Below are positions 1 to 6,951 of a stretch of 64,000 nt of DNA, piece after piece; within the stretch, counting starts at the first letter, position 1, and each line of letters starts with the position of its first letter. The notes under the pieces are model-generated. The model worked only from the letters and a program-made list of their open reading frames with translations. It had not been told where the DNA came from and ran no database searches. The DNA is from CAWINH01 sp963837425. GTDB taxonomy: Bacteria > Chloroflexota > Limnocylindria > QHBO01. The position numbers and the translations under genes are program-made. The stretch spans positions 1-64,000 of the forward strand of contig CAWINH010000015.1 of the NCBI GenBank assembly GCA_963837425.1. The letters are read 5' to 3'.

Positions 1-16
1 GGTGCCCGCGGGCACC
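1..16. other. Perfect 16-bp palindrome at window edge
   Basis: GGTGCCCGCGGGCACC reads the same on both strands and could fold into a GC-rich hairpin. It lies just before the nusA promoter, so it could be the 3' end hairpin of an upstream gene lying outside the window. No T-run follows it. Confidence 0.4.
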
Positions 17-44
17 CTCCGCGGTGGCGGAATTGAGGGTGGAC

Positions 45-53
45 TGCTATACT
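45..53 (+). promoter_or_regulatory. Extended -10 promoter of the nusA operon
   Basis: TGCTATACT matches an extended -10 element (TGn followed by TATACT, 5 of 6 to TATAAT). No good -35 is visible 17 bp upstream. A transcript starting near position 60 would have a leader of about 105 nt before nusA and would contain the terminator-like hairpin at 105-139. Confidence 0.5.
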
Positions 54-104
54 CCGGGGCGGTCCCGCCGACCGTGCGGACCGAATCGATACTGATCTGA
101 AGGC

Positions 105-139
105 AACGTGGGTCGGTTCGCCATCCCACGTTTTTGTTT
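105..139 (+). terminator. Intrinsic terminator or attenuator in nusA leader
   Basis: The arms AACGTGGG (105-112) and CCCACGTT (125-132) pair over 8 bp around a 12-nt loop, and the run TTTTTGTTT (131-139) follows. This is the only hairpin I found in the window with a classical T-tract. It lies between the extended -10 at 45-53 and the nusA start, so it would prematurely end transcripts from that promoter. Since NusA itself stimulates pausing and termination, autoregulation is an attractive inference. Confidence 0.6.
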
Positions 140-166
140 GGAGCTCGCGAGGCGCAAGGTGCGGAC

Positions 167-1303
167 GTGAACCGAGATTTCATCGGAGCCCTGCTCCAGC
201 TGAACGCCGAAAAGGGGGTTCCCCAGGAGATCCTGATCAAGACGCTGGAGCAGGCCATTGAATCGGCCTACCGGCGAAACGCGGATGCCCCGGAGAACGT
301 GGTCGTCCACGTGGACTCCGAGTCCGGCGAGATCAGCGTCTTCCGCGAGTACGACGTGGTCGCCACGACCGACGAGGTCGAAGACCCCGAGCTGCAGATG
401 ACCGTCGCCGACGCACAGAAGGCCGACCCGTCGACCGGCGTGGGAAGCAAGGTCCGTATCGCGGAGAACGTGACCCAGGCGCAGCTGGGCCGGATCGCGG
501 CGCAGACCGCGGGGCAGGTCTACCGGCAGCGGTTGCGCGAGGCGGAGCGCGACGTCGTCTACGGCCAGTACGCGTCGCGCGAGGGCGAGATCATGACCGG
601 GATCGTGCACCGCACGACCGACCAGGCCGTGATCCTCGACATGGGCAAGGGCGTCGAAGCGGTGCTCGCCGTGACCGAGCAGCTCCCGGGCGAGCACTAC
701 CGCATCGGGCAGCACCTCAAGGTCTACGTCCTCGAGGTCCGACGCACGACGCGCGGCCCGGTGCTGGTCGTGAGCCGGACGCATCGCGGCTTCCTGCGAC
801 GCCTCATGGAGATGGAGATCCCCGAGATCTACAACGGGACCGTCGTCATTCGCGGAATCGCACGCGAGGCCGGCAGCAGGTCGAAGGTCTCGGTTGAGAG
901 CCGCCAGGCCGGCGTGGACGCCAAGGGAGCCGCGGTCGGCCAGCGCGGTGCGCGGATCCAGGCCATCGTGGCGGAACTGAACGGGGAGAAGGTCGACATC
1001 GTCCTCTGGCACGAGGACCCGGCGCAGTACGTTGCGGAGGCGCTCTCGCCGGCCGAGGTCCTCAATGTCCGGATCGACGAGGAGCACAAGATCGCGAACG
1101 TCGTGGTGCCCGAGCGTCAGCTCTCGCTCGCGATCGGCAAGGAGGGGCAGAACGCCCGCCTGGCGGCCAAGCTCACCGGCTGGAGGATCGACATCCGGTC
1201 CGATGCCGGCGTTGCGACCGCCGCTGCCGCGCACGGCACCGAAGACGCCGACGATACCGACGAGGCCACGGAGGCGCCGGCCGATGCCGAAGCGACGACC
1301 TGA
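167..1303 (+). CDS. nusA: Transcription termination/antitermination factor NusA
   Basis: NusA binds RNA polymerase and nascent RNA and controls pausing, termination and antitermination. The 378-residue product has the NusA N-terminal polymerase-binding domain (about 1-125), an S1 domain (about 139-205), then two KH domains whose GXXG loops are GQRG (258-261) and GKEG (324-327). The tail after residue 350 is rich in Asp, Glu, Ala and Thr. I chose GTG at 167 because its product begins MNRDFIGALLQ like other NusA proteins and a purine-rich AAGG lies about 7 nt upstream; an in-frame TTG at 134 would add an atypical 11-residue extension. It is the first gene of nusA-ylxR-infB-rbfA-nrnA-truB-ribF. 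The usual upstream neighbour rimP is not in the window. Confidence 0.95.
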   Translation: MNRDFIGALLQLNAEKGVPQEILIKTLEQAIESAYRRNADAPENVVVHVDSESGEISVFREYDVVATTDEVEDPELQMTVADAQKADPSTGVGSKVRIAENVTQAQLGRIAAQTAGQVYRQRLREAERDVVYGQYASREGEIMTGIVHRTTDQAVILDMGKGVEAVLAVTEQLPGEHYRIGQHLKVYVLEVRRTTRGPVLVVSRTHRGFLRRLMEMEIPEIYNGTVVIRGIAREAGSRSKVSVESRQAGVDAKGAAVGQRGARIQAIVAELNGEKVDIVLWHEDPAQYVAEALSPAEVLNVRIDEEHKIANVVVPERQLSLAIGKEGQNARLAAKLTGWRIDIRSDAGVATAAAAHGTEDADDTDEATEAPADAEATT

Positions 1304-1556
1304 TCACGTGCCGCAGCGGACCTGCGCGGTCTGTCGCGCCGTGCGCGCCAAGCGCTCGATGACCCGGATCGTCCGCGCCGCGGACGGCTCGGTGCGGATC
1401 GATCCGACCGGGCGGGCGGCAGGCCGGGGGACGTATGTCTGCGGCGACCCTGGTTGCCGGGACCCGCAGCGCCTCGCCGAGGCAGTCGCCCGTGCGCTCG
1501 GCGCGGCGCCGGAACCGGGAACATTCACGCTCGAGGGAGAACATGCCGCCACGTAG
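1284..1556 (+). CDS. ylxR: YlxR-family (DUF448) nucleic acid-binding protein
   Basis: This 90-residue basic protein matches the YlxR/DUF448 family, RNA-binding proteins encoded between nusA and infB in many bacteria. Visible hallmarks are PQRTCAVCR near the N terminus, a central IDPTGRAAGRG and the YVCGDPGC segment. Start ATG 1284 lies inside the 3' end of nusA (20-nt overlap) with GGAGG 9 nt upstream; GTG 1308 is a weaker alternative. It overlaps the start of infB by 14 nt, so the three genes are probably translationally coupled. Confidence 0.88.
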   Translation: MPKRRPDHVPQRTCAVCRAVRAKRSMTRIVRAADGSVRIDPTGRAAGRGTYVCGDPGCRDPQRLAEAVARALGAAPEPGTFTLEGEHAAT

Positions 1557-3432
1557 ATACCGTCCACGACGAGGACCTCGTCCGCCGCGCCGTCGCGGGC
1601 CGCAGAGCTCGACGACGATGACCGAGGTTGCCCCGCGGCCGACGGGGCCGGTCGAGCTGCCGTCTTCGGTTGCGGTGAAGGACCTCGCAGACGCGCTCGG
1701 AGTCAGCCACGCGGACGTCATCAAGGAGCTGATCCGGAACGGGATCTTCGCGACCGTGAACCAGGCGATCGACTTCGACACCGCCTCGCTGGTCGCCGGT
1801 GAGCTCGGTTTCGAGGCGACCGAGCGGGGTGGCGCCCCGGCGGAGGCGGAGGAGCCTCAGGCGCTCGTCGCCCCGGGTCAGGCCCCGGCCGACAGCGGCC
1901 GGCCGACGATCTTCACCGAGGACGACCCGGCGAGCCTCGTGGCGCGCGCCCCGATCGTGACGATCATGGGTCACGTCGACCACGGCAAGACGAGCCTGCT
2001 CGACGCGGTCCGCAGCACGAGCGTCGCGGCCGGTGAACGCGGCGGCATCACGCAGCACATCGGCGCGTCGGAGGTGACCCACAACGGGAAGCGGATCGTG
2101 TTCCTCGACACTCCGGGGCACGAGGCGTTCACCGCCATGCGGGCGCGCGGGGCGCAGGTGACCGACATCGCGATCATCGTCGTCGCCGCCGACGACGGGG
2201 TCATGCCGCAGACGAAGGAGGCGATCGACCACGTCCGGGCGGCGCGAGTGCCGATGATCGTCGCCATCAACAAGATCGACAAGGCCGATGCGAACCCGGA
2301 CCGGGTGAAGCAGGAGCTCGCGGACAACAAGGTCCTCATCGAGGAATACGGTGGCGACATTCCGGCGGCCCAGGTATCGGCCAAGCAGAAGCTCGGCATC
2401 GACGACCTGATGGAGGTGATCCTCCTCGTCGCCGATCTCCAGGATCTCAAGGCCAACCCGGGCCGTCCCGCGGTCGGGACGATCATCGAGTCCAAGGTCG
2501 AGAAGGGGCGCGGCAATGTCGCGACCGTCCTCGTGCAGACCGGCACGCTGCAGATCGGCGACATCGTGGCCGTGGGAGCAACCCATGGACGAGTCCGCGC
2601 CCTGCAGAATGCGGCGGGCAAGCGGGTGAAGACTGCCGAGCCGGCGACCGCGGTGGAGATCATCGGGCTGCAGGACCTGCCCGAGGCTGGGGACATCCTC
2701 CGTGTCGTCGCCGACGAGAAGGCGGCGCGCGACATGGCCGAGTCGACCGCCCGCGCCGCGACGGGGAGTGACGGGAAGGTTCCCACCAGCCTCGAGGAGG
2801 TCAGCGCGCAGATCCAGGCCTCGGAGGTGAAGGAGCTTCGCGTCGTTCTGAAGACCGACGTCCAGGGCTCGGTTGGCGCGATCCGACACGCGCTCGAGGG
2901 GCTGAATGTCCCCGAGGTGCGGGTCAGCATCCTGCGCGAGGGTGCGGGGGACATCAACGAATCGGACGTGAACCTGGCCGCGGCCTCCGACGCGGTGGTC
3001 ATCGGCTTCAACACGCGGCTCGACCCGGGTGCCCAGCGTGCGGTCGACGCATCCGGGGTGGACGTGCGCCTGTACGACGTGATCTACAAGCTGACCGATG
3101 ATGTCGGCGCTGCGCTGCAGGGGATGCTGGCGCCGAAGATCGTCGAGCAGGTCGAGGGGCATGCCGAGGTCAGGATGGCCATCAAGGCCGGCCGCGCAGG
3201 CAACGTGGCGGGCTCGTACGTCACCGACGGCCGCATCGTGCGCGGCGGGCAGGCGCGGCTGTTCCGGGGAGGCGAGCAGATCGGCGAGGGACGGGTCGAG
3301 TCGCTGCGCCGCTTCAAGGACGACGTCCGCGAGGTGGCCACCGGCTTCGAGTGCGGCATTGGCCTTGGCGCCCTGGAGTTCGAGGTCGGAGACGTCGTCG
3401 AATGCTTCCAGATGGTCGCCGAGCCGGCATAG
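1543..3432 (+). CDS. infB: Translation initiation factor IF-2
   Basis: IF-2 is the GTPase that delivers initiator tRNA to the small ribosomal subunit and promotes subunit joining. The 629-residue protein starts with an Arg/Pro-rich segment (1-20), followed by an IF2_N domain (about 40-90) and the G domain with GHVDHGKT (143-150), GGITQ (about 167-171), DTPGHE (189-194) and NKID (243-246). Domains II to IV follow to the C terminus. It is shorter than the E. coli long form because the N-terminal extension is brief. ATG 1543 has a GAGGGAGA ribosome-binding site inside ylxR; upstream in-frame codons lack one. Confidence 0.96.
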   Translation: MPPRRYRPRRGPRPPRRRGPQSSTTMTEVAPRPTGPVELPSSVAVKDLADALGVSHADVIKELIRNGIFATVNQAIDFDTASLVAGELGFEATERGGAPAEAEEPQALVAPGQAPADSGRPTIFTEDDPASLVARAPIVTIMGHVDHGKTSLLDAVRSTSVAAGERGGITQHIGASEVTHNGKRIVFLDTPGHEAFTAMRARGAQVTDIAIIVVAADDGVMPQTKEAIDHVRAARVPMIVAINKIDKADANPDRVKQELADNKVLIEEYGGDIPAAQVSAKQKLGIDDLMEVILLVADLQDLKANPGRPAVGTIIESKVEKGRGNVATVLVQTGTLQIGDIVAVGATHGRVRALQNAAGKRVKTAEPATAVEIIGLQDLPEAGDILRVVADEKAARDMAESTARAATGSDGKVPTSLEEVSAQIQASEVKELRVVLKTDVQGSVGAIRHALEGLNVPEVRVSILREGAGDINESDVNLAAASDAVVIGFNTRLDPGAQRAVDASGVDVRLYDVIYKLTDDVGAALQGMLAPKIVEQVEGHAEVRMAIKAGRAGNVAGSYVTDGRIVRGGQARLFRGGEQIGEGRVESLRRFKDDVREVATGFECGIGLGALEFEVGDVVECFQMVAEPA

Positions 3433-3435
3433 CCC

Positions 3436-3789
3436 GTGAGCCAGCGGACGGACCGCCTCGACCACCAGATCCAGCACGAGCTCATGGAGCTCATGCAGCG
3501 GGAGATGAAGGACCCTCGGATCGGCTTTGCGACGGTCACCAGCGTCGAGACCGCCAGTGACCTGAAGCACGCCAGGGTCTGGATCAGCGTGCTCGGAACC
3601 GACGAGGAGGCCGATCGCAGCGTCGAGGCCCTCCAGTCGGCGGCGCCGTGGCTGCGGCGGCGCCTCGGGGAGCGGCTGCGCCTTCGCCATGTCCCGGAGC
3701 TGACGCTTCGACGCGATCGGTCGATCGAGGCCGGGGACCGCGTGCTGCGCATCCTCAACGATCTCGCCGAGGAGCAGCGCAGCGGATGA
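3436..3789 (+). CDS. rbfA: 30S ribosome-binding factor RbfA
   Basis: RbfA binds immature 30S subunits and assists late 16S rRNA maturation. The product has 117 residues, the normal length, with the family pattern near the N terminus (RTDRLDHQIQHELMEL), the MKDPRIGFATVTSVE strand and ARVWISVLG. It begins with GTG three bases after infB ends, and its stop overlaps the nrnA start (ATGA), so it belongs to the same operon. Confidence 0.93.
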   Translation: MSQRTDRLDHQIQHELMELMQREMKDPRIGFATVTSVETASDLKHARVWISVLGTDEEADRSVEALQSAAPWLRRRLGERLRLRHVPELTLRRDRSIEAGDRVLRILNDLAEEQRSG

Positions 3790-4763
3790 GCGATGTGCTC
3801 GAGGTGCTCCGCTCGGCCGAGCGGGTCACCGCCTTCTGTCACGAGAACCCCGATGGCGACACGCTCGGCGCGGCCATCGCCATATCGATTGCCGCAGAGC
3901 GCCTCGGAAAGCAGGCCGAGGTCGTCTCGGCCGATGTCCCGCCGCCGTTCCTGGCCTTCCTCCCCCGACTCGACGAGGTGCGCCGGGCGCCCGCCCTGGA
4001 ACCGGATGTCGCGGTCGTGCTCGATGCCGGCGACTTGTCGCGCATCGGCAGCGTGGCAACCTCGCACGCGGACTGGCTGGCGCGCGCCCGGATCGTCAAC
4101 ATCGATCACCACGTCAGCAACCCCGGATTCGGCGTCGCCCAGCTCGTGGATCCTTCGGCGGCGGCGACCTGTGAGCTGGTCGCCATGCTGCTTCCCGAGC
4201 TCGGTGTCGAGATCGACGCCGAACTGGCGACCGCACTACTGGCAGGGATCGTCCAGGACACCCACACGTTCGCGCACCCGAACGCGACGCCACGCACCCT
4301 GCGCGTGGCCGCGAGCCTCGTCGAGGCGGGCGCTTCGCTGACCCGCATCAACCGCGCCGTCTACGCGGACAAGCCGTTCAGCACTCTGGCGCTCTGGGGC
4401 CTGATGCTCGCGAGCATTGGGCAGCGTCTCGACGGCCGGATCGTCCACGCGTCGATGACGGCCGGGATGCTGGCTTCGACCGGGGAGCGCCCGAACGCCT
4501 CGGAGGGATTCGTCGACCTGTTGGGCTCGACGAGGGCCGCGGATGTCAACGTCCTGTTCAAGGAGGTGGGGGAGCGCGAGACGCGGGTCAGCGTGCGGAC
4601 CAGCGCCGTCGCGGACGCGGTGGCGATCACCGGTGCCTTCGGCGGCGGCGGCCACGCCCGTGCGGCGGGCTGCACGGTCGGGGAGCCAATCGACGCCGCC
4701 CGCGAGCGCGTGCTGGCCGAGTGTGAGCGAGAGCTGGCGCGGGCCGATGCTCGGGGTCGTTAA
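3786..4763 (+). CDS. nrnA: DHH/DHHA1 oligoribonuclease-pAp phosphatase NrnA
   Basis: NrnA-type enzymes hydrolyse short oligoribonucleotides (nanoRNA) and 3'-phosphoadenosine 5'-phosphate, replacing Orn in many bacteria. The 325-residue protein has the N-terminal DHH domain with NPDGDTLG (Asp23 and Asp25 as metal ligands) and IDHHVSN (about 105-111), and the DHHA1 domain with GGGGHARAAG (about 285-294). ATG 3786 overlaps the rbfA stop by 4 nt and the 3' end overlaps truB. Together with pnp and RNase J downstream it forms part of an RNA turnover gene set. Confidence 0.92.
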   Translation: MSDVLEVLRSAERVTAFCHENPDGDTLGAAIAISIAAERLGKQAEVVSADVPPPFLAFLPRLDEVRRAPALEPDVAVVLDAGDLSRIGSVATSHADWLARARIVNIDHHVSNPGFGVAQLVDPSAAATCELVAMLLPELGVEIDAELATALLAGIVQDTHTFAHPNATPRTLRVAASLVEAGASLTRINRAVYADKPFSTLALWGLMLASIGQRLDGRIVHASMTAGMLASTGERPNASEGFVDLLGSTRAADVNVLFKEVGERETRVSVRTSAVADAVAITGAFGGGGHARAAGCTVGEPIDAARERVLAECERELARADARGR

Positions 4764-5640
4764 CCTCGACAAGCCGGTCGGACCGACCTCGCACGACATG
4801 GTGTCGCTCCTGCGCCGCCTGACGGGGACGCGCCGCATCGGACACGCCGGCACCCTGGACCCCCTCGCCTCCGGCGTCCTGCCGATCCTCGTCGGGGCGG
4901 CGACCCGGTTTTCCCAGGACCTGACGCACGGCCCGAAGCGCTACCTCGCCACGATCAGGCTCGGCGTCCGGTCGGAGACCGATGACGGGCAGGGACCGCT
5001 GGTGGCCACCGGGGCGCCCCTCCCGGACCCGCCCACGCTCGACACCTCGCTCGCTGGGTTCGTGGGGACCTTCGAGCAGCGCCCGCCGACCTTCTCGGCC
5101 CGCAAGCAGGGGGGCCAGCGCGCACACCGGGCCGCGCGCGCCGGCACGCCCCTGGATCTACCACCACGGCTGGTGACGATCGAGCGCATGGACCTCGTCG
5201 ATACGACGGTCGGCGACGGATGGCTCGACGTGCGGATCGACGTGCGGTGCGGCCCCGGAACGTACGTTCGATCGCTGGCCCGCGACCTCGGAGAGCGGCT
5301 CGGCTGCGGCGGCTACCTGTCGGCGCTGCGACGCACGGAGGCCGCCGGCCTCCGCATCGAGGATGCGCACCGACCAGAGCAGCTCGAGGCCCTGTCAGGC
5401 GCCGGGCGCCTCGGTGAGGCCATCCTCGCGGTCGCCGATCTGCTGCCGCTGCCGCGGCTTGGCCTGGCGCCGGATGACGCGGATCGGTTCCGGCACGGCT
5501 CCACGATTCCGATCGGCCCCGCCACGGCGCCGGGGCGCCACGTCGTCCTGCTCGGCGACGAGCTGCTGGGCATTGGTGAGGTGGTCGCCGGCATCCTGCG
5601 GCCGGAGAAGGTCGTCGCCGCCGCCGGGGTCGCCTCGTGA
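4747..5640 (+). CDS. truB: tRNA pseudouridine(55) synthase TruB
   Basis: TruB converts U55 in the tRNA T-loop to pseudouridine. The 297-residue product begins with LDKPVGPTSHD and carries the catalytic motif GHAGTLDP with nucleophile Asp38. The motif GPGTYVRSLARDLG and a short C-terminal extension follow. ATG 4747 overlaps the end of nrnA by 17 nt. The stop overlaps the ribF start, consistent with an operon. In many genomes truB and ribF are adjacent as here. Confidence 0.94.
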   Translation: MLGVVNLDKPVGPTSHDMVSLLRRLTGTRRIGHAGTLDPLASGVLPILVGAATRFSQDLTHGPKRYLATIRLGVRSETDDGQGPLVATGAPLPDPPTLDTSLAGFVGTFEQRPPTFSARKQGGQRAHRAARAGTPLDLPPRLVTIERMDLVDTTVGDGWLDVRIDVRCGPGTYVRSLARDLGERLGCGGYLSALRRTEAAGLRIEDAHRPEQLEALSGAGRLGEAILAVADLLPLPRLGLAPDDADRFRHGSTIPIGPATAPGRHVVLLGDELLGIGEVVAGILRPEKVVAAAGVAS

Positions 5641-6436
5641 AGGCGCCGGGGCGCCCGCTGGCCCTCGGCCTGGAGCCGCTCCCGGAGATCGGGCCGGCGG
5701 CGCTGACGATGGGGGTCTTCGATGGCGTCCATCGCGGCCATCGCGCCCTGCTGAAGGCGACCCGGACAGCCGCCAGGACGAGTGGCCTGCGCGCGGTCGC
5801 GCTCGTCTTCGATCCGCATCCGGACGAGGTTCTGACGCCGGGCACGCGCGTCCCGCGCCTCGCGCCGCTCGAGGCGAATCTGCGTCGCATCGAGGACGAG
5901 GTGGGGCTCGACCTTGCGATTCCGATTCGCTTCGACGCGGCGCTCCGGGAGCGGACCGCCGAGGAATTCCTGGCGGAGCTGTCGCCCGCCATCGAGCTGC
6001 GCGTCATCGTCATGTCGCCCGAGAGCGCTTTCGGTCGCGGGCGGGGGGGACGGTGGAGCGCCTGCGCGAGATGGGGTCGGTGGCTGGCTTCGAGGTCGTG
6101 ACCGTGGCCCCGGTGCTGCTCGACGGGGCCCCGATCTCGTCGATGCGGATCCGGCAGGCGCTCGCCGCCGGCGACCTGGCACGCGCCGCGGCGATGGGGT
6201 ACCGGCCGTTCGTCGTCGCCCGCGTGGGGCCTGACGGCCTCCTCGAGTTCGGGTACCGGCCGGCGCTGCCCGCTACCGGGACGTACCGCGCCGCGCTTCG
6301 GTCGGCGAGCGGCAATCGGGCGGGGGAGGTCGTGCTTGGGGTCGAGGCGAGCGCGGGGACGATCCGGCTCCTGGAGGGGAGCCCACCCGCGACGATTGAC
6401 GGCCAGGTCGAGTTCGAGCTCCGCGACCGCGCCTGA
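5637..6436 (+). CDS. ribF: FAD synthetase (RibF family), frameshifted
   Basis: RibF makes FMN and FAD. The first frame (5637 to about 6049) encodes the FMN adenylyltransferase core with MGVFDGVHRGHR and FGRGRGG. The continuation (TVERLREMG, then SSMRIRQALAAGDLARA) is in the -1 frame to the stop at 6436. The break lies at a run of seven G (6043-6049); one more G, or a -1 slip on G_GGG_GGA, restores about 266 residues. Read without correction, the first frame stops at 6101. The C-terminal part after the adenylyltransferase core is only about 80 residues and lacks the PTANL-type flavokinase motif, so riboflavin kinase activity is doubtful. The frameshift may be a sequencing error, true inactivation or programmed slippage. 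Confidence 0.8.
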
Positions 6437-6444
6437 CGCTTCTC

Positions 6445-6453
6445 TGGTACCAT
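6445..6453 (+). promoter_or_regulatory. Extended -10 promoter of rpsO
   Basis: TGGTACCAT (TGn plus TACCAT) lies 34 nt before the rpsO start codon and just after the ribF stop. The predicted start of transcription near 6460 gives a short leader carrying the GGAGG ribosome-binding site. Confidence 0.45.
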
Positions 6454-6487
6454 CACGCTCGTTACGGAAAGGAAAGTGGAGGAATCT

Positions 6488-6757
6488 GTGCCGCTCGCCA
6501 AGGACGCGAAGAGCGTGATCGTCGAGGAGCATGCAACCCACGACGGTGATACCGGCTCCCCCGAGGTGCAGATCGCGCTGCTCACCGAGCGGATCAAATC
6601 ACTGACGGAGCACCTGCGCACCTTCCCCAACGACAATCACTCGCGTCGCGGTCTCCTCAAGCTCGTCGGCCAGCGCCGGCGCCTGCTGGCCTACCTGGTC
6701 CGGCATGACGTGGACCGCTACCGCGCGGTGATCGGTCGTCTGGGACTGCGCCGCTGA
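6488..6757 (+). CDS. rpsO: Small ribosomal subunit protein uS15
   Basis: uS15 binds 16S rRNA early in 30S assembly. The 89-residue product has the normal length and family signatures including HDGDTGSPEVQIALLTERI and the basic HSRRGLLKLVGQRRRLLAYL. I chose GTG 6488 because GGAGG sits 5 nt upstream; an earlier in-frame GTG at 6476 lies before that site. It precedes pnp, the classical rpsO-pnp arrangement. Confidence 0.95.
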   Translation: MPLAKDAKSVIVEEHATHDGDTGSPEVQIALLTERIKSLTEHLRTFPNDNHSRRGLLKLVGQRRRLLAYLVRHDVDRYRAVIGRLGLRR

Positions 6758-6773
6758 ACAACCATCGAAGCCC

Positions 6774-6803
6774 TGACCCAGGTGCCGCTCCGGCCCCGGG
6801 TCA
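6774..6803 (+). other. rpsO-pnp intergenic hairpin
   Basis: TGACCC (6774-6779) pairs with GGGTCA (6798-6803), and the inner arms GGTGCCG and CGGCCCC extend the stem with one bulge and one mismatch around a CTC loop. No T-run follows. A stable stem between rpsO and pnp recalls RNA-processing hairpins known at this locus in other bacteria; a weak terminator is the alternative. Confidence 0.45.
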
Positions 6804-6951
6804 TGCGCGAGGGACCGCCGCTCGCCGGCGCTCCCATTCATGAAGACGGCCCGCGCTCGCGAGGCTGCCGCCACACCCGGACCAATGCGGTTCGAGGTGG
6901 GGGCCGAGCGCCCGAATGCGGAGGCGGGCCATCACACAACTGGAGGAATTC

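Noticed and set aside
57..130. Possible tRNA in the nusA leader (GGTTCG-like T-loop)
   Set aside because: The stem around it has a 12-nt loop and ends in a T-run; no cloverleaf with a 7-bp acceptor can be drawn. It is a terminator hairpin.
47..1234. Long antisense open frame opposite nusA, and many similar long frames opposite infB, pnp, mutS2, xdhA, fusA-like and others
   Set aside because: High GC leaves few stop codons in shadow frames; none has a recognisable domain or a ribosome-binding site, and each mirrors a conserved gene.
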